From Nitrospirales bacterium (GTDB lineage: Bacteria > Nitrospirota > Nitrospiria > Nitrospirales > UBA8639): a DNA stretch of 39,145 nt. The stretch covers positions 92,629-131,773 of the forward strand of contig BQIV01000007.1 in the NCBI GenBank assembly GCA_021604005.1, in the 5' to 3' direction. Position 1 is the stretch's first letter; every line of letters begins with the position of its first letter. Shown here one piece after another: positions 17,630 through 26,102 of the stretch. Below the pieces are notes generated by a model, which searched no databases, was not told where the DNA came from, and was given only the letters and a program-made list of their open reading frames with translations. The position numbers and the translations under genes are program-made.

Positions 17630-17865
17630 GAGGGTTTGCGTCGTTCTTGTGGTGGAGAATTATCCCATGATGATAGAGAATCGTCGTCGAATGCGCTGGG
17701 TTGTTCGAAGAAGTTGGACCAAGAAAAGGGCTTCGCCGATAACAGCACATCTTTACCCTGTTTCCGAATGTACACGTGCTTCCCACGAAAGCGACATTCT
17801 TTTGGGAGTCGTACCGCCTGGCTGCGTCCATTTTGAAAAAGTTTCGCCGTAGAGGTGGTTTTCAT
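17617..17865 (-). CDS. vapB: VapB-type antitoxin (AbrB/MazE-like)
   Basis: This 82-residue antitoxin starts at ATG 17865 with GGGAGTG just upstream. The N-terminal swapped-hairpin DNA-binding part is typical: [21 protein letters not shown], then [21 protein letters not shown]. The C-terminal arm ([20 protein letters not shown]) would wrap the toxin. The stop at 17617-17619 overlaps the vapC start by 13 bases, the common antitoxin-first arrangement. Because the toxin is truncated, the antitoxin may be an orphan or may cross-neutralise another VapC. An AT-rich stretch at about 17895-17930 is the probable promoter and operator. Confidence 0.88.
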   Translation of the reverse strand: MKTTSTAKLFQNGRSQAVRLPKECRFRGKHVYIRKQGKDVLLSAKPFSWSNFFEQPSAFDDDSLSSWDNSPPQERRKPSCIC

Positions 17866-17944
17866 TGTTTCACTCCCTATTTCGAGTGAAAGAATGTTGG
17901 CATATATCAAATGGTATATATCTTTTTAGGGGAACGGTCAATTA

Positions 17945-17980
17945 ACCTCCCCCGCCCTGAGGGGGAAGGGGGCGGGTTTA
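17945..17980 (-). terminator. GC-rich hairpin after mscS
   Basis: CCCGCCC at 17951-17957 can pair with GGGCGGG at 17970-17976. Read leftward it lies about 35 bases after the mscS stop and is followed by GAGGTTAATT. The long purine run between the arms makes the structure ambiguous, so this is a weak terminator call. Confidence 0.35.
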
Positions 17981-18010
17981 GAATATGTTCAGATATCGTG
18001 ACAATATTGA

Positions 18011-18826
18011 CTAGGCTTCCGCTTTGACCATATGAATCGTTCGTTGGGGGAACGGGATCGAGAGGCCCTCGGCATCGAAACGTTGTTTTAAGGCCTTCGT
18101 GGTGTCGAACTTCACTGCCCAGTAGTCGGCTGCTTTGCACCAGACGCGTATGGTTAAGTCCACGGAACTTTCTCCCAGATTGCCAACGACCGCCATCGGA
18201 GCGGGATCTTTAAAAATCCGATCATCGGCCTTAGCTACGGAGTGAACTGTTTCAATGGCTTTATCAATGTCGTCGCCGTAATCCATTCCCAAGACGAAAT
18301 CAACGCGACGTGTATCGTGAAAACTATAGTTTTTGACCACGGCTCCCCAGACTTGGCTGTTCGGGGCGAGAATTTGCACATTGTCGGGGGTGGCCAATTC
18401 CGTCACGAATAGGGTAATCGTTTTTACGGTTCCGGCAATGCCGGCCGCTTCCACATAGTCGCCAACTTTGAAGGGGCGAAAAATCAGCAGCATGACACCT
18501 GCTGCCACATTACTCAATGTGCCTTGCAGCGCCAAGCCAATCGCTAAACTGGCTGCACCTAATACGGCGATTAAGCTGGTGGTCTCTATGCCAAACTGCG
18601 AAAGCACCGCCAAGACGGTAATGATGAGGACGATGTACCGGGCGAACTGTGCGAAAAACGGACGAAGCGTGTCATCCACTTTTCCAGATTTTTGCAGCCA
18701 TCGATCGACGCCTTTTGCAACCCAGGACGCAACCATGCGTCCTACGATGAGGATAAGGATGGCTCCGATGACATTAAGCCCGTACGTGGTCAATAAGCGG
18801 ATACCTTGTGCAACCATGTCTTCCAT
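18011..18826 (-). CDS. mscS: Small-conductance mechanosensitive channel, MscS family
   Basis: This 271-residue protein is close to the 286 of E. coli MscS. Three transmembrane segments lie at roughly 15-38, 60-82 and 86-113. The last is the pore-lining TM3 with the Gly/Ala-rich pattern AIGLALQGTLSNVAAGVMLL, followed by the signature FRPFKVGDYVEAAGIAGTV. A cytoplasmic beta domain and the alpha/beta vestibule region follow to the C-terminus. AAGGAGG sits just before ATG 18826. It releases solutes on osmotic downshock (known of the family). It lies 64 bases after the DUF1499 gene on the same strand and may share its transcript. Confidence 0.93.
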   Translation of the reverse strand: MEDMVAQGIRLLTTYGLNVIGAILILIVGRMVASWVAKGVDRWLQKSGKVDDTLRPFFAQFARYIVLIITVLAVLSQFGIETTSLIAVLGAASLAIGLALQGTLSNVAAGVMLLIFRPFKVGDYVEAAGIAGTVKTITLFVTELATPDNVQILAPNSQVWGAVVKNYSFHDTRRVDFVLGMDYGDDIDKAIETVHSVAKADDRIFKDPAPMAVVGNLGESSVDLTIRVWCKAADYWAVKFDTTKALKQRFDAEGLSIPFPQRTIHMVKAEA

Positions 18827-18890
18827 TAGTGAACCTCCTTGTTAAAAGAGTCGCGAACAAGAACTTCAGGCGATACGTGTTGAGAGGGGG

Positions 18891-19256
18891 TTACGATGAT
18901 TGCAAGAAGTGCGTACGAATGGTTTCTATTCGTTTTCGATTGACTCCTAAATCCCAATATCCGGTTCGAGAGGCTGAACGAACGTGAATGCATTGTAGGG
19001 CATAGTCGAACTGAAACTCCAGGTCGTCGATGAATCCAAAGATACGGGAGGTGACTTCAATATGAAAATAGCCGTCCTTGTCGGTGACGATACGCATTCG
19101 AGGTTGTCTCTCGACTATGGTACGCAACCGGCCCTGGGCTCCGGTGTGGGAACCTGAATAGATGAGCGGCTCGATGTAGTGGTCGGTATCGGGCTCTTGC
19201 GAGGAAACGCAGTTTGGTGAATTGGGGCAAGGAGCCAGCGAGCCAGATATCGGCAT
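18891..19256 (-). CDS. DUF1499 family protein
   Basis: This 121-residue protein has the DUF1499 signature CPNSPNCVSS close to the N-terminus, then TIVERQPRMRIVTDKDGYFHIEVTS-type beta strands, and ends with VRSASRTGYWDLGVNRKRIE. The start is set at ATG 19256 because AAGGA lies 5 bases upstream; an in-frame ATG at 19292 has no ribosome site. The two N-terminal Cys are a family hallmark. Function is unestablished; members are often exported or membrane-associated, but here no clear signal peptide is visible. It follows the DUF3422 gene by 43 bases. Confidence 0.88.
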   Translation of the reverse strand: MPISGSLAPCPNSPNCVSSQEPDTDHYIEPLIYSGSHTGAQGRLRTIVERQPRMRIVTDKDGYFHIEVTSRIFGFIDDLEFQFDYALQCIHVRSASRTGYWDLGVNRKRIETIRTHFLQSS

Positions 19257-19299
19257 AGTTATCCTTGAAGAACGAATTGCTGTGTATGGCATTCGTCGT

Positions 19300-20733
19300 T
19301 TAATGGTCGTTGAACAGGCGCTTATTCAGGATCGTTCTACCAATAAAGACAAGCCCGAATGACATGATGAGTGAAATGGGAACGAAAATGCCGGAAGCCA
19401 ATGTATAGCTGTCCAACATCCCGGCCTCATGGAGTGCTTTAAACACATAACTCCCTAATCCGCTGAGATAATAGGCGATCACAATCACCGATAGTCCTTC
19501 GACGGTATGTTGAAGGATGGCTTGGCTTTTCGTTGTTTTGTCGACGCTGGCGAGCATCTTCAGGTTCTGATCTTGTAAAGCAATATTGTGGTCTTGCAAC
19601 ATTAAATCAACCTTTGTGCGAATGACCGAAATGGTTCCTTCGAAATCTTTCTCCAGGGCATCGATCCGTTTCATGAGTTGTTGATAGCCATCTGACACCC
19701 CAGTAGTTTTGTGGTGAATGTAGTCAGAAATAAGCCGGCACGAAGAAAAGGACTGTTCTTGGAGCACCTGGAGATTGCTTTCAACGATGCGTTCGTAGGG
19801 AACGGATGCCGAGAGTTTGTACCGCATCGATTCTGCCAGCCGGCTGACTTTCATAAAGTCTTGCGTCAATACGGTGAGCCATTTCTGAAGTGTCTTGGAC
19901 GTGACGGTCTCAAGCTGGTTGGTGATGACATTTCGTTGATACAGATGCCGTTGTTCAAACTGATGCACTTGATCGACGGCTGAACTAAAGGCTTGATACG
20001 GAAGTAAGATTAAATGCGTGTAATTTTCAATGGAGACGATAGTGTCGATCAATCCGGCTATCTGAGGCTGAAGAATCTCGCGTGATGCAGCGCAGACGTA
20101 GTATCGCTCACGGCCATATTCATCTGGGGTAAAACTTGCGATGACGGAGATGTCTTCCCCTAACACACGACCCCCATGAAGTTGAGGCCCCGGCATACGT
20201 AACTTGAGTGCTTGCGGCGTCACTTGGGCATTCGGTGTAATGAGTATATCCAGCGCATTAATGGTAATCCCTAGCGGTGAAAAGGGAAAGGCGTAATCTG
20301 GAAACGTGATGGGCCCAAATTCAAGTAGTGCCGAAGGGTTTTCGGGAATATGCCAGATTTGATAGCTGTAATATTCGGTGTGGGCTTCCCAGGTCACCAC
20401 GAGTTTGTCGCCGTTCTCCGCTGTGCGTACACCGTATCCGAACTTTTCATTTACAACGGCGGCCTGTGCAGGCACGTCGAGACATTCGAGTAATTGTTTG
20501 AATTCATGCCGGCTCAATGGACGTTCAATTGGCGGATTGGCCATACGGTGGGCGATATGATGGATATGCGCGGGAACTTCGAGCCATTCTTCGAGATATT
20601 TTTTCGTGGGCTCGTGCATTTGCTGTAGCAATTCTGGCCGTCGTGTTACGAGCTTGTTTCTCACAATCATACTCCGCGATGTATAGCGAATGAATGCTGA
20701 ATCATGTTCAATATCTGGTTCTAGCGTAAACAT
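19300..20733 (-). CDS. DUF3422 family membrane protein
   Basis: This 477-residue protein is recognised as DUF3422 from several blocks: VVTWEAHTEYYSYQIW (about 115-130), VSIENYTHLILLPYQA (about 240), the helical YKLSASVPYERIVESNLQVL region (about 310) and the C-terminal EGLSVIVIAYYLSGLGSYVF followed by a second hydrophobic segment ending in GRTILNKRLF. The last 70 residues form two transmembrane helices; the rest is probably cytoplasmic with coiled-coil content around 340-390. Family function is unknown. It is the first gene of a possible DUF3422-DUF1499-mscS unit. Confidence 0.85.
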   Translation of the reverse strand: MFTLEPDIEHDSAFIRYTSRSMIVRNKLVTRRPELLQQMHEPTKKYLEEWLEVPAHIHHIAHRMANPPIERPLSRHEFKQLLECLDVPAQAAVVNEKFGYGVRTAENGDKLVVTWEAHTEYYSYQIWHIPENPSALLEFGPITFPDYAFPFSPLGITINALDILITPNAQVTPQALKLRMPGPQLHGGRVLGEDISVIASFTPDEYGRERYYVCAASREILQPQIAGLIDTIVSIENYTHLILLPYQAFSSAVDQVHQFEQRHLYQRNVITNQLETVTSKTLQKWLTVLTQDFMKVSRLAESMRYKLSASVPYERIVESNLQVLQEQSFSSCRLISDYIHHKTTGVSDGYQQLMKRIDALEKDFEGTISVIRTKVDLMLQDHNIALQDQNLKMLASVDKTTKSQAILQHTVEGLSVIVIAYYLSGLGSYVFKALHEAGMLDSYTLASGIFVPISLIMSFGLVFIGRTILNKRLFNDH

Positions 20734-20907
20734 AAAGGCTGGTCAAGCCAAGATCAACATGAATCGTCTGGGAAGGGGGGGATGGCAACAGGTTGCGTGC
20801 GGTGTGTGCAAATGTGTATGGCGTATGCATGGGGATACATGTCCGCTCCTGCGTCGTGCACCTTCGGACATGTCGTGACGCAGTGGCCGTCTAAGGCGAA
20901 GAGCCGT

Positions 20908-21894
20908 TCATCCGATTCCTGCCTGGACAAACTGGATAATACGGTTCTCAATCCAAAAATGGTCTTCATGCGGCTGTGAGTGTTGAAGAAATCCGCAATG
21001 TCCTCCGGTTTCCGTTGCGATAAACTGGATGCAGGGGTTGGTGTGTATGCTATCAATGTGGAACGTCCAGTATGGAATAAAAGGGTCATCTTGTGACGTC
21101 ACAATGACCGTGGGTATGCGAATATTGTGTAGCACATGGCGCGCCCCGCATTGCTCGTAATAATCCGCGGCATTACGGTATCCGCCGTTTGGAGCGGTAA
21201 AGACATCATCGAATTGCTTCATGGTGTTGATTGTTGAAAGTTTGGATATATCCCATGTATTAGGGAAGTGTTGTGCTTTTCGTCGCAGCCGGGCTTTGAG
21301 TCGCAGTAAGAAATAGTGGTGATACAGGGCATTTCTGGACTCGAGGAGCGCTTCGACACATGCGGCAGGATGAATGTTCGGGCAGACGCCAACGACGCCA
21401 TGTAATTGAGGGCAGGCATCGCCAATTTCGCCGGCTAATTTTAAGACAAGATTGCCGCCCATTGAAAATCCGGCTAACCACAGGTCCGAAAGTTGGTCAT
21501 GGCGAACGAGCTCGGTGATGACGGCACTAAGATCTTCACTCATTCCTGTATGATAGAGCGTTGGAGTGAGATGTTCCGTTCCCCCGCAATTCCGTTGATT
21601 GAGTCTGACCACATTGATGCCTGTCTGCCAGGCCTTATGTGCGATTCCCATCATGTAATGGGATTCGGTACAGCCTTCCAGACCATGGATGATGAGTAGG
21701 GTTGGGCATTGGGCGGCATGTTGTTGCCAATGGCACTTTGCTGCGATTTGCGAATTGGAATCCACCTGAAATCGTCGCTCCATGATGGGGATGCCTTTGA
21801 GGAGATAAGGTCTGGGAATCCAACGTGGAATGAGTGTCATTCGATGGGGCCCCGCGGCGAGAGGGTGTGGTATAAAGGTTGGGGTCGTCAGCAT
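20908..21894 (-). CDS. YheT-type alpha/beta hydrolase
   Basis: This 328-residue alpha/beta-hydrolase is of the YheT group. Key parts are LLIIHGLEGCTESHYM (oxyanion region, about 67-82), RLNQRNCGGTEH, the nucleophile elbow AGFSMGGNLVLKLAGE with the catalytic Ser, the acid in TSQDDPFIPY and the His in TGGHCGFLQ. Members are predicted esterases, some acting on lipids; the substrate is unknown. ATG 21894 is the longest start; ATG 21840 is an alternative, and neither has a strong ribosome site. It lies 174 bases upstream of the DUF3422 gene on the same strand. Confidence 0.88.
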   Translation of the reverse strand: MLTTPTFIPHPLAAGPHRMTLIPRWIPRPYLLKGIPIMERRFQVDSNSQIAAKCHWQQHAAQCPTLLIIHGLEGCTESHYMMGIAHKAWQTGINVVRLNQRNCGGTEHLTPTLYHTGMSEDLSAVITELVRHDQLSDLWLAGFSMGGNLVLKLAGEIGDACPQLHGVVGVCPNIHPAACVEALLESRNALYHHYFLLRLKARLRRKAQHFPNTWDISKLSTINTMKQFDDVFTAPNGGYRNAADYYEQCGARHVLHNIRIPTVIVTSQDDPFIPYWTFHIDSIHTNPCIQFIATETGGHCGFLQHSQPHEDHFWIENRIIQFVQAGIG

Positions 21895-22331
21895 AGGACC
21901 GTTTCGACGTCAGTAGGTATCAAGAAAGCCATTGGTGATTGAACGCTATTGTCATGGATTGCATGTTCACATTATAGACTAGGAGCAGCAGGTATCGGCT
22001 CAGAGCCGTATGGAGTAATGTTCGCATCCGTCTCCAGCCGTATTGCAAAAGTCATGAGGAATACGGCGACTATCTCACAAATGCGGACTTCTTTTTAATG
22101 GTAAACTCGAAACACGAGATATGGTAGTGTGCGAGAGATAGCCACAATGCCTAATAAATGTGCAGTCTGTCATTGTGACGCCGTTGATGAGCCAAACAGG
22201 AGTCTCATAACGTGTTCATTCACAGTGTTGTCCACAGAATCTGTGGGGGACTATTGCGAGACTAAATAATCGTTAGCTGAACAATACTTGGACGCGATTG
22301 AAATCTATTCTCATCGTTCGTATGGAGTGTT
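21895..22331. other. Intergenic region between hydrolase and cytochrome c
   Basis: About 435 bases that separate divergent genes and so contain both promoters. It holds a possible 40-codon Cys-rich ORF (22147-22269) and a small perfect hairpin CCACAG-AAT-CTGTGG at 22232-22246. Confidence 0.5.
22147..22269 (+). CDS. Possible 40-residue Cys-rich small protein
   Basis: ATG 22147 opens a 40-codon frame beginning MPNKCAVCHCDAVDEP, with five Cys in all (CxxCxC near the start, another near residue 23 and one near 37), a pattern compatible with metal binding. A purine-rich GAGAGA about 9 bases upstream could serve as ribosome site. The frame also runs through a small hairpin at 22232-22246. It is too short to identify and could be chance. 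Confidence 0.25.
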   Translation: MPNKCAVCHCDAVDEPNRSLITCSFTVLSTESVGDYCETK

Positions 22332-22880
22332 ATGTCAAACAAGCAACCTTCGAATTCTCCGTTAGACCGTGAAACCTGGTTAATTATTATCGTCGTGTGT
22401 GGCGGAATTTTTGTGACATTATTGTTTAGCGTCTTTTCCGGTGAGTCAAATCCTGTCATGCAAGGCGCAGGGTCTTCAGGATCGCAAGCCAACGAGCGTG
22501 TTTCGCGAAAGCCTTCCCCCTCGAAACCCAAGATCGCCTCGGCTAATGTTCCTTTAGCAACGGGCGATGAACCGATTCCTAAACTCTTCATTCAATCCGG
22601 ATGTGCTGCCTGTCACATCATTCCTGGAATTTTGGCTGCTAAAGGTCAGGAAGGTCCGCGTTTAGTCCTCGGAACCAATGGCCCCAAACGGTTAGCCGAT
22701 CCGAATTATCAAGGAACGGCAACGACTGTGCATGAGTATATTATGGAGTCTATTCTAGATCCAGGGGCCTATGTGGTTCCAGGCTATCCGGATCGGGTGA
22801 TGCCTCGGTGGTATGGGGAAAAGTTGAGTGCCGGTGCCCTCGACAAGATTACCGCATATCTGGAGAGAGTGGAGGAGTAA
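22332..22880 (+). CDS. Membrane-anchored c-type cytochrome
   Basis: This 182-residue protein has an uncleaved-looking N-terminal hydrophobic helix (residues 15-36) that would anchor it facing the periplasm. A Ser/Pro/Lys linker of about 40 residues follows, then a class I cytochrome c domain with CAACH (residues 90-94) and a likely Met ligand in DRVMPRWYG. GGAG precedes the start closely. Proteins of this form shuttle electrons or are small subunits of respiratory complexes (established for the family). There is no partner oxidase in the window, so its specific role is open. It converges with thiD. Confidence 0.88.
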   Translation: MSNKQPSNSPLDRETWLIIIVVCGGIFVTLLFSVFSGESNPVMQGAGSSGSQANERVSRKPSPSKPKIASANVPLATGDEPIPKLFIQSGCAACHIIPGILAAKGQEGPRLVLGTNGPKRLADPNYQGTATTVHEYIMESILDPGAYVVPGYPDRVMPRWYGEKLSAGALDKITAYLERVEE

Positions 22881-22891
22881 AGAAGGGGAGT

Positions 22892-22911
22892 GCCCGACAT
22901 TCCTGCCGGGC
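22892..22911. terminator. Possible bidirectional terminator between cytochrome c and thiD
   Basis: GCCCG at 22892-22896 pairs with CGGGC at 22907-22911. T-rich bases follow on the plus side (ttcttg) and, read leftward, cccttcttt follows on the other. It lies between two convergent genes, where a shared terminator is expected. The stem is short, so confidence is modest. Confidence 0.4.
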
Positions 22912-22957
22912 TTCTTGCAGGCTTCTGCTTGACGAAAGGGTTCTCATGTACGTGAAC

Positions 22958-23779
22958 TTACTCTGGCAAAAAGTAGAAGTGGTCGGTTGGTCCACGTCCA
23001 TGTCCGATGGTAAGGCCATTACGAATGGCAGCCGTTATATATTGCTTGGACGCTTCGATCGCATTGGGTAAGGGCAGCCCTTTCGCCAGGTTGGCCGCGA
23101 TGGCCGAGGCATAGGTACAGCCTGTACCATGCGTGTGAGGGGTATCGATACATTCTCCTGGATACATTCGAAAAAATCGCCCATCGTAGAGCACATCCAT
23201 CGCCGGCTTGTCGGGCAAGTGTCCACCTTTGATGAGCACGTGCCGGCAACCAAGAGTTTGGATCGTTTTGCATGCCTGCCGCACGTCTGCAAGTGTCTTG
23301 ACGGTCGTCTCTGCCAGCAATTCAGCCTCATAAATATTCGGGGTGATGAGTAGGGCCTTGGGAATGAGATCTGTTTTTAGGACATCTATAGCGTCGGTGT
23401 GAAGGAGCGTGTGCCCACTTTTCGAAACCATAACTGGGTCGATAATGAGATTGGTACTCGCATATTGCGCGAGTTTTTTGCTGACCAAGTGCACGATGTC
23501 CGCGTTCGACAGCATTCCGATTTTCGTTGCTGCAATGTCAAAGTCTGAAAAGACGGCATCCAATTGCGCTTCGATGATCGAAAGTGGAAGATCATAGACT
23601 GACGTGACTTCCTTCGTATTTTGCGCAGTAATAGAGGTAATGACCGACATGCCAAAGACGTTGTGTGCCGACAACGTTTTGAGGTCCGCTTGAATCCCTG
23701 CCCCCCCTCCGGAGTCAGATCCGGCTATGGTGAGGACTTGTTTTTTACGTTTATGCATGTCGAATCCATTCGTGTTCAT
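22958..23779 (-). CDS. thiD: Hydroxymethylpyrimidine/phosphomethylpyrimidine kinase
   Basis: This 273-residue ribokinase-fold enzyme phosphorylates HMP and HMP-P in thiamine biosynthesis. It shows TIAGSDSGGGAGIQADLKT at the N-terminus, SVITSITAQNT, DPVMVSKSG, LLITPNIYEAELL and the catalytic GTGCTYASAIAANLA near the end, all ThiD signatures. An alternative start is ATG 23758, seven codons in; neither has a strong ribosome site. I looked for a TPP riboswitch in the upstream 190 bases and did not find its conserved CUGAGA element. Its product pathway supplies the ThDP needed by PdhAB. Confidence 0.95.
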   Translation of the reverse strand: MNTNGFDMHKRKKQVLTIAGSDSGGGAGIQADLKTLSAHNVFGMSVITSITAQNTKEVTSVYDLPLSIIEAQLDAVFSDFDIAATKIGMLSNADIVHLVSKKLAQYASTNLIIDPVMVSKSGHTLLHTDAIDVLKTDLIPKALLITPNIYEAELLAETTVKTLADVRQACKTIQTLGCRHVLIKGGHLPDKPAMDVLYDGRFFRMYPGECIDTPHTHGTGCTYASAIAANLAKGLPLPNAIEASKQYITAAIRNGLTIGHGRGPTDHFYFLPE

Positions 23780-23971
23780 GTGGTGGATGGTGTGTCGTGT
23801 CCTCTGCGAGGGTGTGTCGCCATGTGTGCATGTTTGCCGCGTGACTCGGTTTTCCTTCGTCGCCGTCCCTGTGAGCGATAGTGGAAAAATGTGGTTCCCT
23901 CATGTACATCGGCTCCGTTTGAGCCCTCGCAAAGAGACGGACACGTTTGCTTGCCAGGTGAAGGCCTGAGA

Positions 23972-24307
23972 TTATTTCACCTCTACTTCGATGGAATCGG
24001 ATGCCGCAAGAACGTCATGGTCATGCGTTGCGACTTTTACCGAAATTTGGTGTTTGCCGGGAGGCACGTCGTGAAACATACCCTGAAAACCTTTTTGATA
24101 TTTGCCGTCGAGGTATGTATGAACATGGTCACCATGGGATCCTTTCGACACTTGATAGTGTAGTTCGAATGAGCTCCTGACAACAGCGCCTTGTTCCGGT
24201 GAGGTAATTTTCACGGTCGAGCCATCGTCTTCGGTGGCAAACACGGGAGTCAGACAGACTGTCACGAGAAAGAAGAGGCTGGCCACGATACAAAAACGTG
24301 TTTTCAT
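23972..24307 (-). CDS. Small secreted Ig-like/DUF4399-like protein
   Basis: This 111-residue protein starts at ATG 24307, with GGAG 7 bases upstream preferred over ATG 24319. It has a signal peptide (about 1-24, cleaved after VFA). The mature part begins TEDDGSTVKITSPEQGAVV, typical of small beta-sandwich proteins, followed by a His/Asp-rich block GDHVHTYLDGKYQKG, MFHDVPPGKHQISVKVATHDHD. The pattern VPPGKHQ... resembles DUF4399-type or Ig-like periplasmic proteins, and the several His could bind a metal, though that is inference. It stands alone. Confidence 0.75.
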   Translation of the reverse strand: MKTRFCIVASLFFLVTVCLTPVFATEDDGSTVKITSPEQGAVVRSSFELHYQVSKGSHGDHVHTYLDGKYQKGFQGMFHDVPPGKHQISVKVATHDHDVLAASDSIEVEVK

Positions 24308-24659
24308 ATGGTACTCCATGATTGTGTGAGTGAATGAACTTGGGGTTTGTGTGATGTGAATCTGGACGCCGTGCGATCCACGATACTCTCTGCTATGAAC
24401 CTAGCGGATATTTTGAGTCCTTGTAAAGATGCATTGCTCTATCTCGCCGAGTTTTTCTGAAGTTGTCAAACAAGATGGATGGGGTGGGAAGAGGAGAAAA
24501 CGCTCACGACGGGCCTTAAGCCCTTCTACCTATGTGGTGGGAACGCACGGAGTCGCGACGAGCAGAGGAAGTCTTGACCTCAAACGATGCCGTTTCTCGG
24601 TTGAACTAACCGTTAGACCTTGAATATCTGTAATCAAGCAATGAAAAATCGAGGCATTG
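24308..24659. other. Intergenic region, nothing recognised
   Basis: About 350 bases between the receiver-domain gene stop and the secreted-protein start. It should hold the promoter for the gene at 24307. A plus-strand open frame at 24429-24623 has no support. No tRNA or clear RNA fold was seen. Confidence 0.45.
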
Positions 24660-25154
24660 TTAGACTTCAATTGTGGTGGCTATCGCTTCCAGGAGCGTAT
24701 CGAAAGAGCAAGGTTTTTCAAAAACTGATGTGACGCCAATCTGTGTGGCGCGTGCCAGCAGCGTGGGGGTGACATTGCCTGTGACCATGATGGCAGGAGT
24801 TGAACGTTCCTCATTGTCATAGTGTGCCTCTAAAAATGCAATGCCTTCCATGACGGGCATTTGGTTATCCGTAATGATCAACGAGTAGGAGTGATGTGCG
24901 AGTGTCTCGAGTGCGATGGCTCCATTCTGGGCTTCTGTGCATTGATACCCTTGCAGTTCGAGGAACTCACGAACGCAGCTTCGGACCATGGCATCGTCAT
25001 CGACAAGAAGAATATGTTTCACCGGTGTGTCGCTCAGACCGTCCTGCTCATGTACTTGGGTCTGTATAGCATACGCAATCCCTTCCCAAGCTGCTAGGGG
25101 GTGATGTCGGCAAAAATTTGGCATGTGAATACACATACTCCCATTCTCTGTCAT
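24660..25154 (-). CDS. Stand-alone response-regulator receiver protein
   Basis: This 164-residue protein has a CheY-like receiver domain from about residue 46 to the end. Acidic pocket residues are in ILLVDDDAM, the phosphorylated Asp is in LIITDNQMP, the Thr in IMVTGN and the Lys in VFEKP, so the phospho-acceptor machinery is complete. There is no output domain. The first 45 residues (MTENGSM...LSDTPV) are not part of the fold and may not be translated; a GTG at the start of VKHILLVDDD is an alternative start, though no ribosome site is clear for either. No histidine kinase is nearby, so it would be an orphan regulator. Confidence 0.87.
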   Translation of the reverse strand: MTENGSMCIHMPNFCRHHPLAAWEGIAYAIQTQVHEQDGLSDTPVKHILLVDDDAMVRSCVREFLELQGYQCTEAQNGAIALETLAHHSYSLIITDNQMPVMEGIAFLEAHYDNEERSTPAIMVTGNVTPTLLARATQIGVTSVFEKPCSFDTLLEAIATTIEV

Positions 25155-26102
25155 GTTCTGAGGGTCATGGTGGCGGAGGGACTAACGAGAAGGTGGCTGA
25201 TGAGAAGACCGAGTCCCCGGTGCGGCGTGGATCCCGGTGTCCTCATTTGAAATGCAGTCCCTCCGCCTATTTCAGGAGTTGATACTGATATACCATTACG
25301 AGATGCATGCTCATGACTTCCGTCTCGTTCATGTTCAATTTAAACGGATCTCTATCGTGAGTCGTAGGTACCTCACGTTCATGAGCTTTTTTAGATTGGC
25401 GTTTGAGGCTGTCGAGCGTATTTTTCAGCAACATCCACATAGCATTGTATTCTTTCTGTCTTCAATTTTGATCTGGGTGCTAGCGTGTGCTGGAAGAATA
25501 TGAATGGTGGCCAGATATACGGTTCTTGATGTAAGGTCTATGGTGCTAACTAGATGAGCAGGGAATTCCTGGTATGGAGAATACGTTTGCGCAGGTCGAA
25601 ACGACCTTGGGAATGTCATAAAATTCCCCTCTTCCTTGAGGCGATAAGCTGTATGCTTTGTTGCAAATCGTATGGAACAGCCTTACACCAAAGGAAACGA
25701 GCAAGTAATATTCCATTTTATGTGCATAAATTATATTTTTAAATAAAACAATATGTTACGTGAATGACGGCATGGAACGTTTGTATTTTTCACAGTTCAT
25801 GTATGAAGGATGCTGCCTACATGTTCAATGGCCTGCAAGGGCGTGTATTTCTCAATTTCCCCTATGGGCATTGGTCTTTAGATGATTGTAGGGTGTGGAG
25901 TACACTAGGCAACAATACAGTCATGAACTGTTAGGTGGGTATCTAAGGATACGTATGAAAAGGTATTTCCTCTGGATGCAATATACGAGAAAAAGTCAGA
26001 GGGGTGATTTGATTCTTGGGAGAAAAAGTGTAGACAATAGCCTGAGCGTTGTTTCAGATCCTGTCATTCCTGATTGAGTCAACGAGTTAAGGAGGAGTTC
26101 GT
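25155..26102. other. Gene-poor 950-base region
   Basis: No gene can be supported in this stretch. Several short plus-strand open frames exist (25237-25503, 25554-25742, 25895-26077), all without ribosome sites or motifs. The first ends in a hydrophobic segment. An AT-rich tract lies at about 25720-25755. The 3' end holds the leader of the VOC gene. It may be the scar of a lost gene or hold an unrecognised RNA. Confidence 0.5.

Noticed and set aside
23780-23971. TPP riboswitch before thiD
   Set aside because: The expected conserved CUGAGA and pyrophosphate-binding elements were not found on the minus strand.
25237-25503. 88-codon frame ending in a hydrophobic segment
   Set aside because: There is no ribosome site and no conserved feature; the hydrophobic end alone is not enough.
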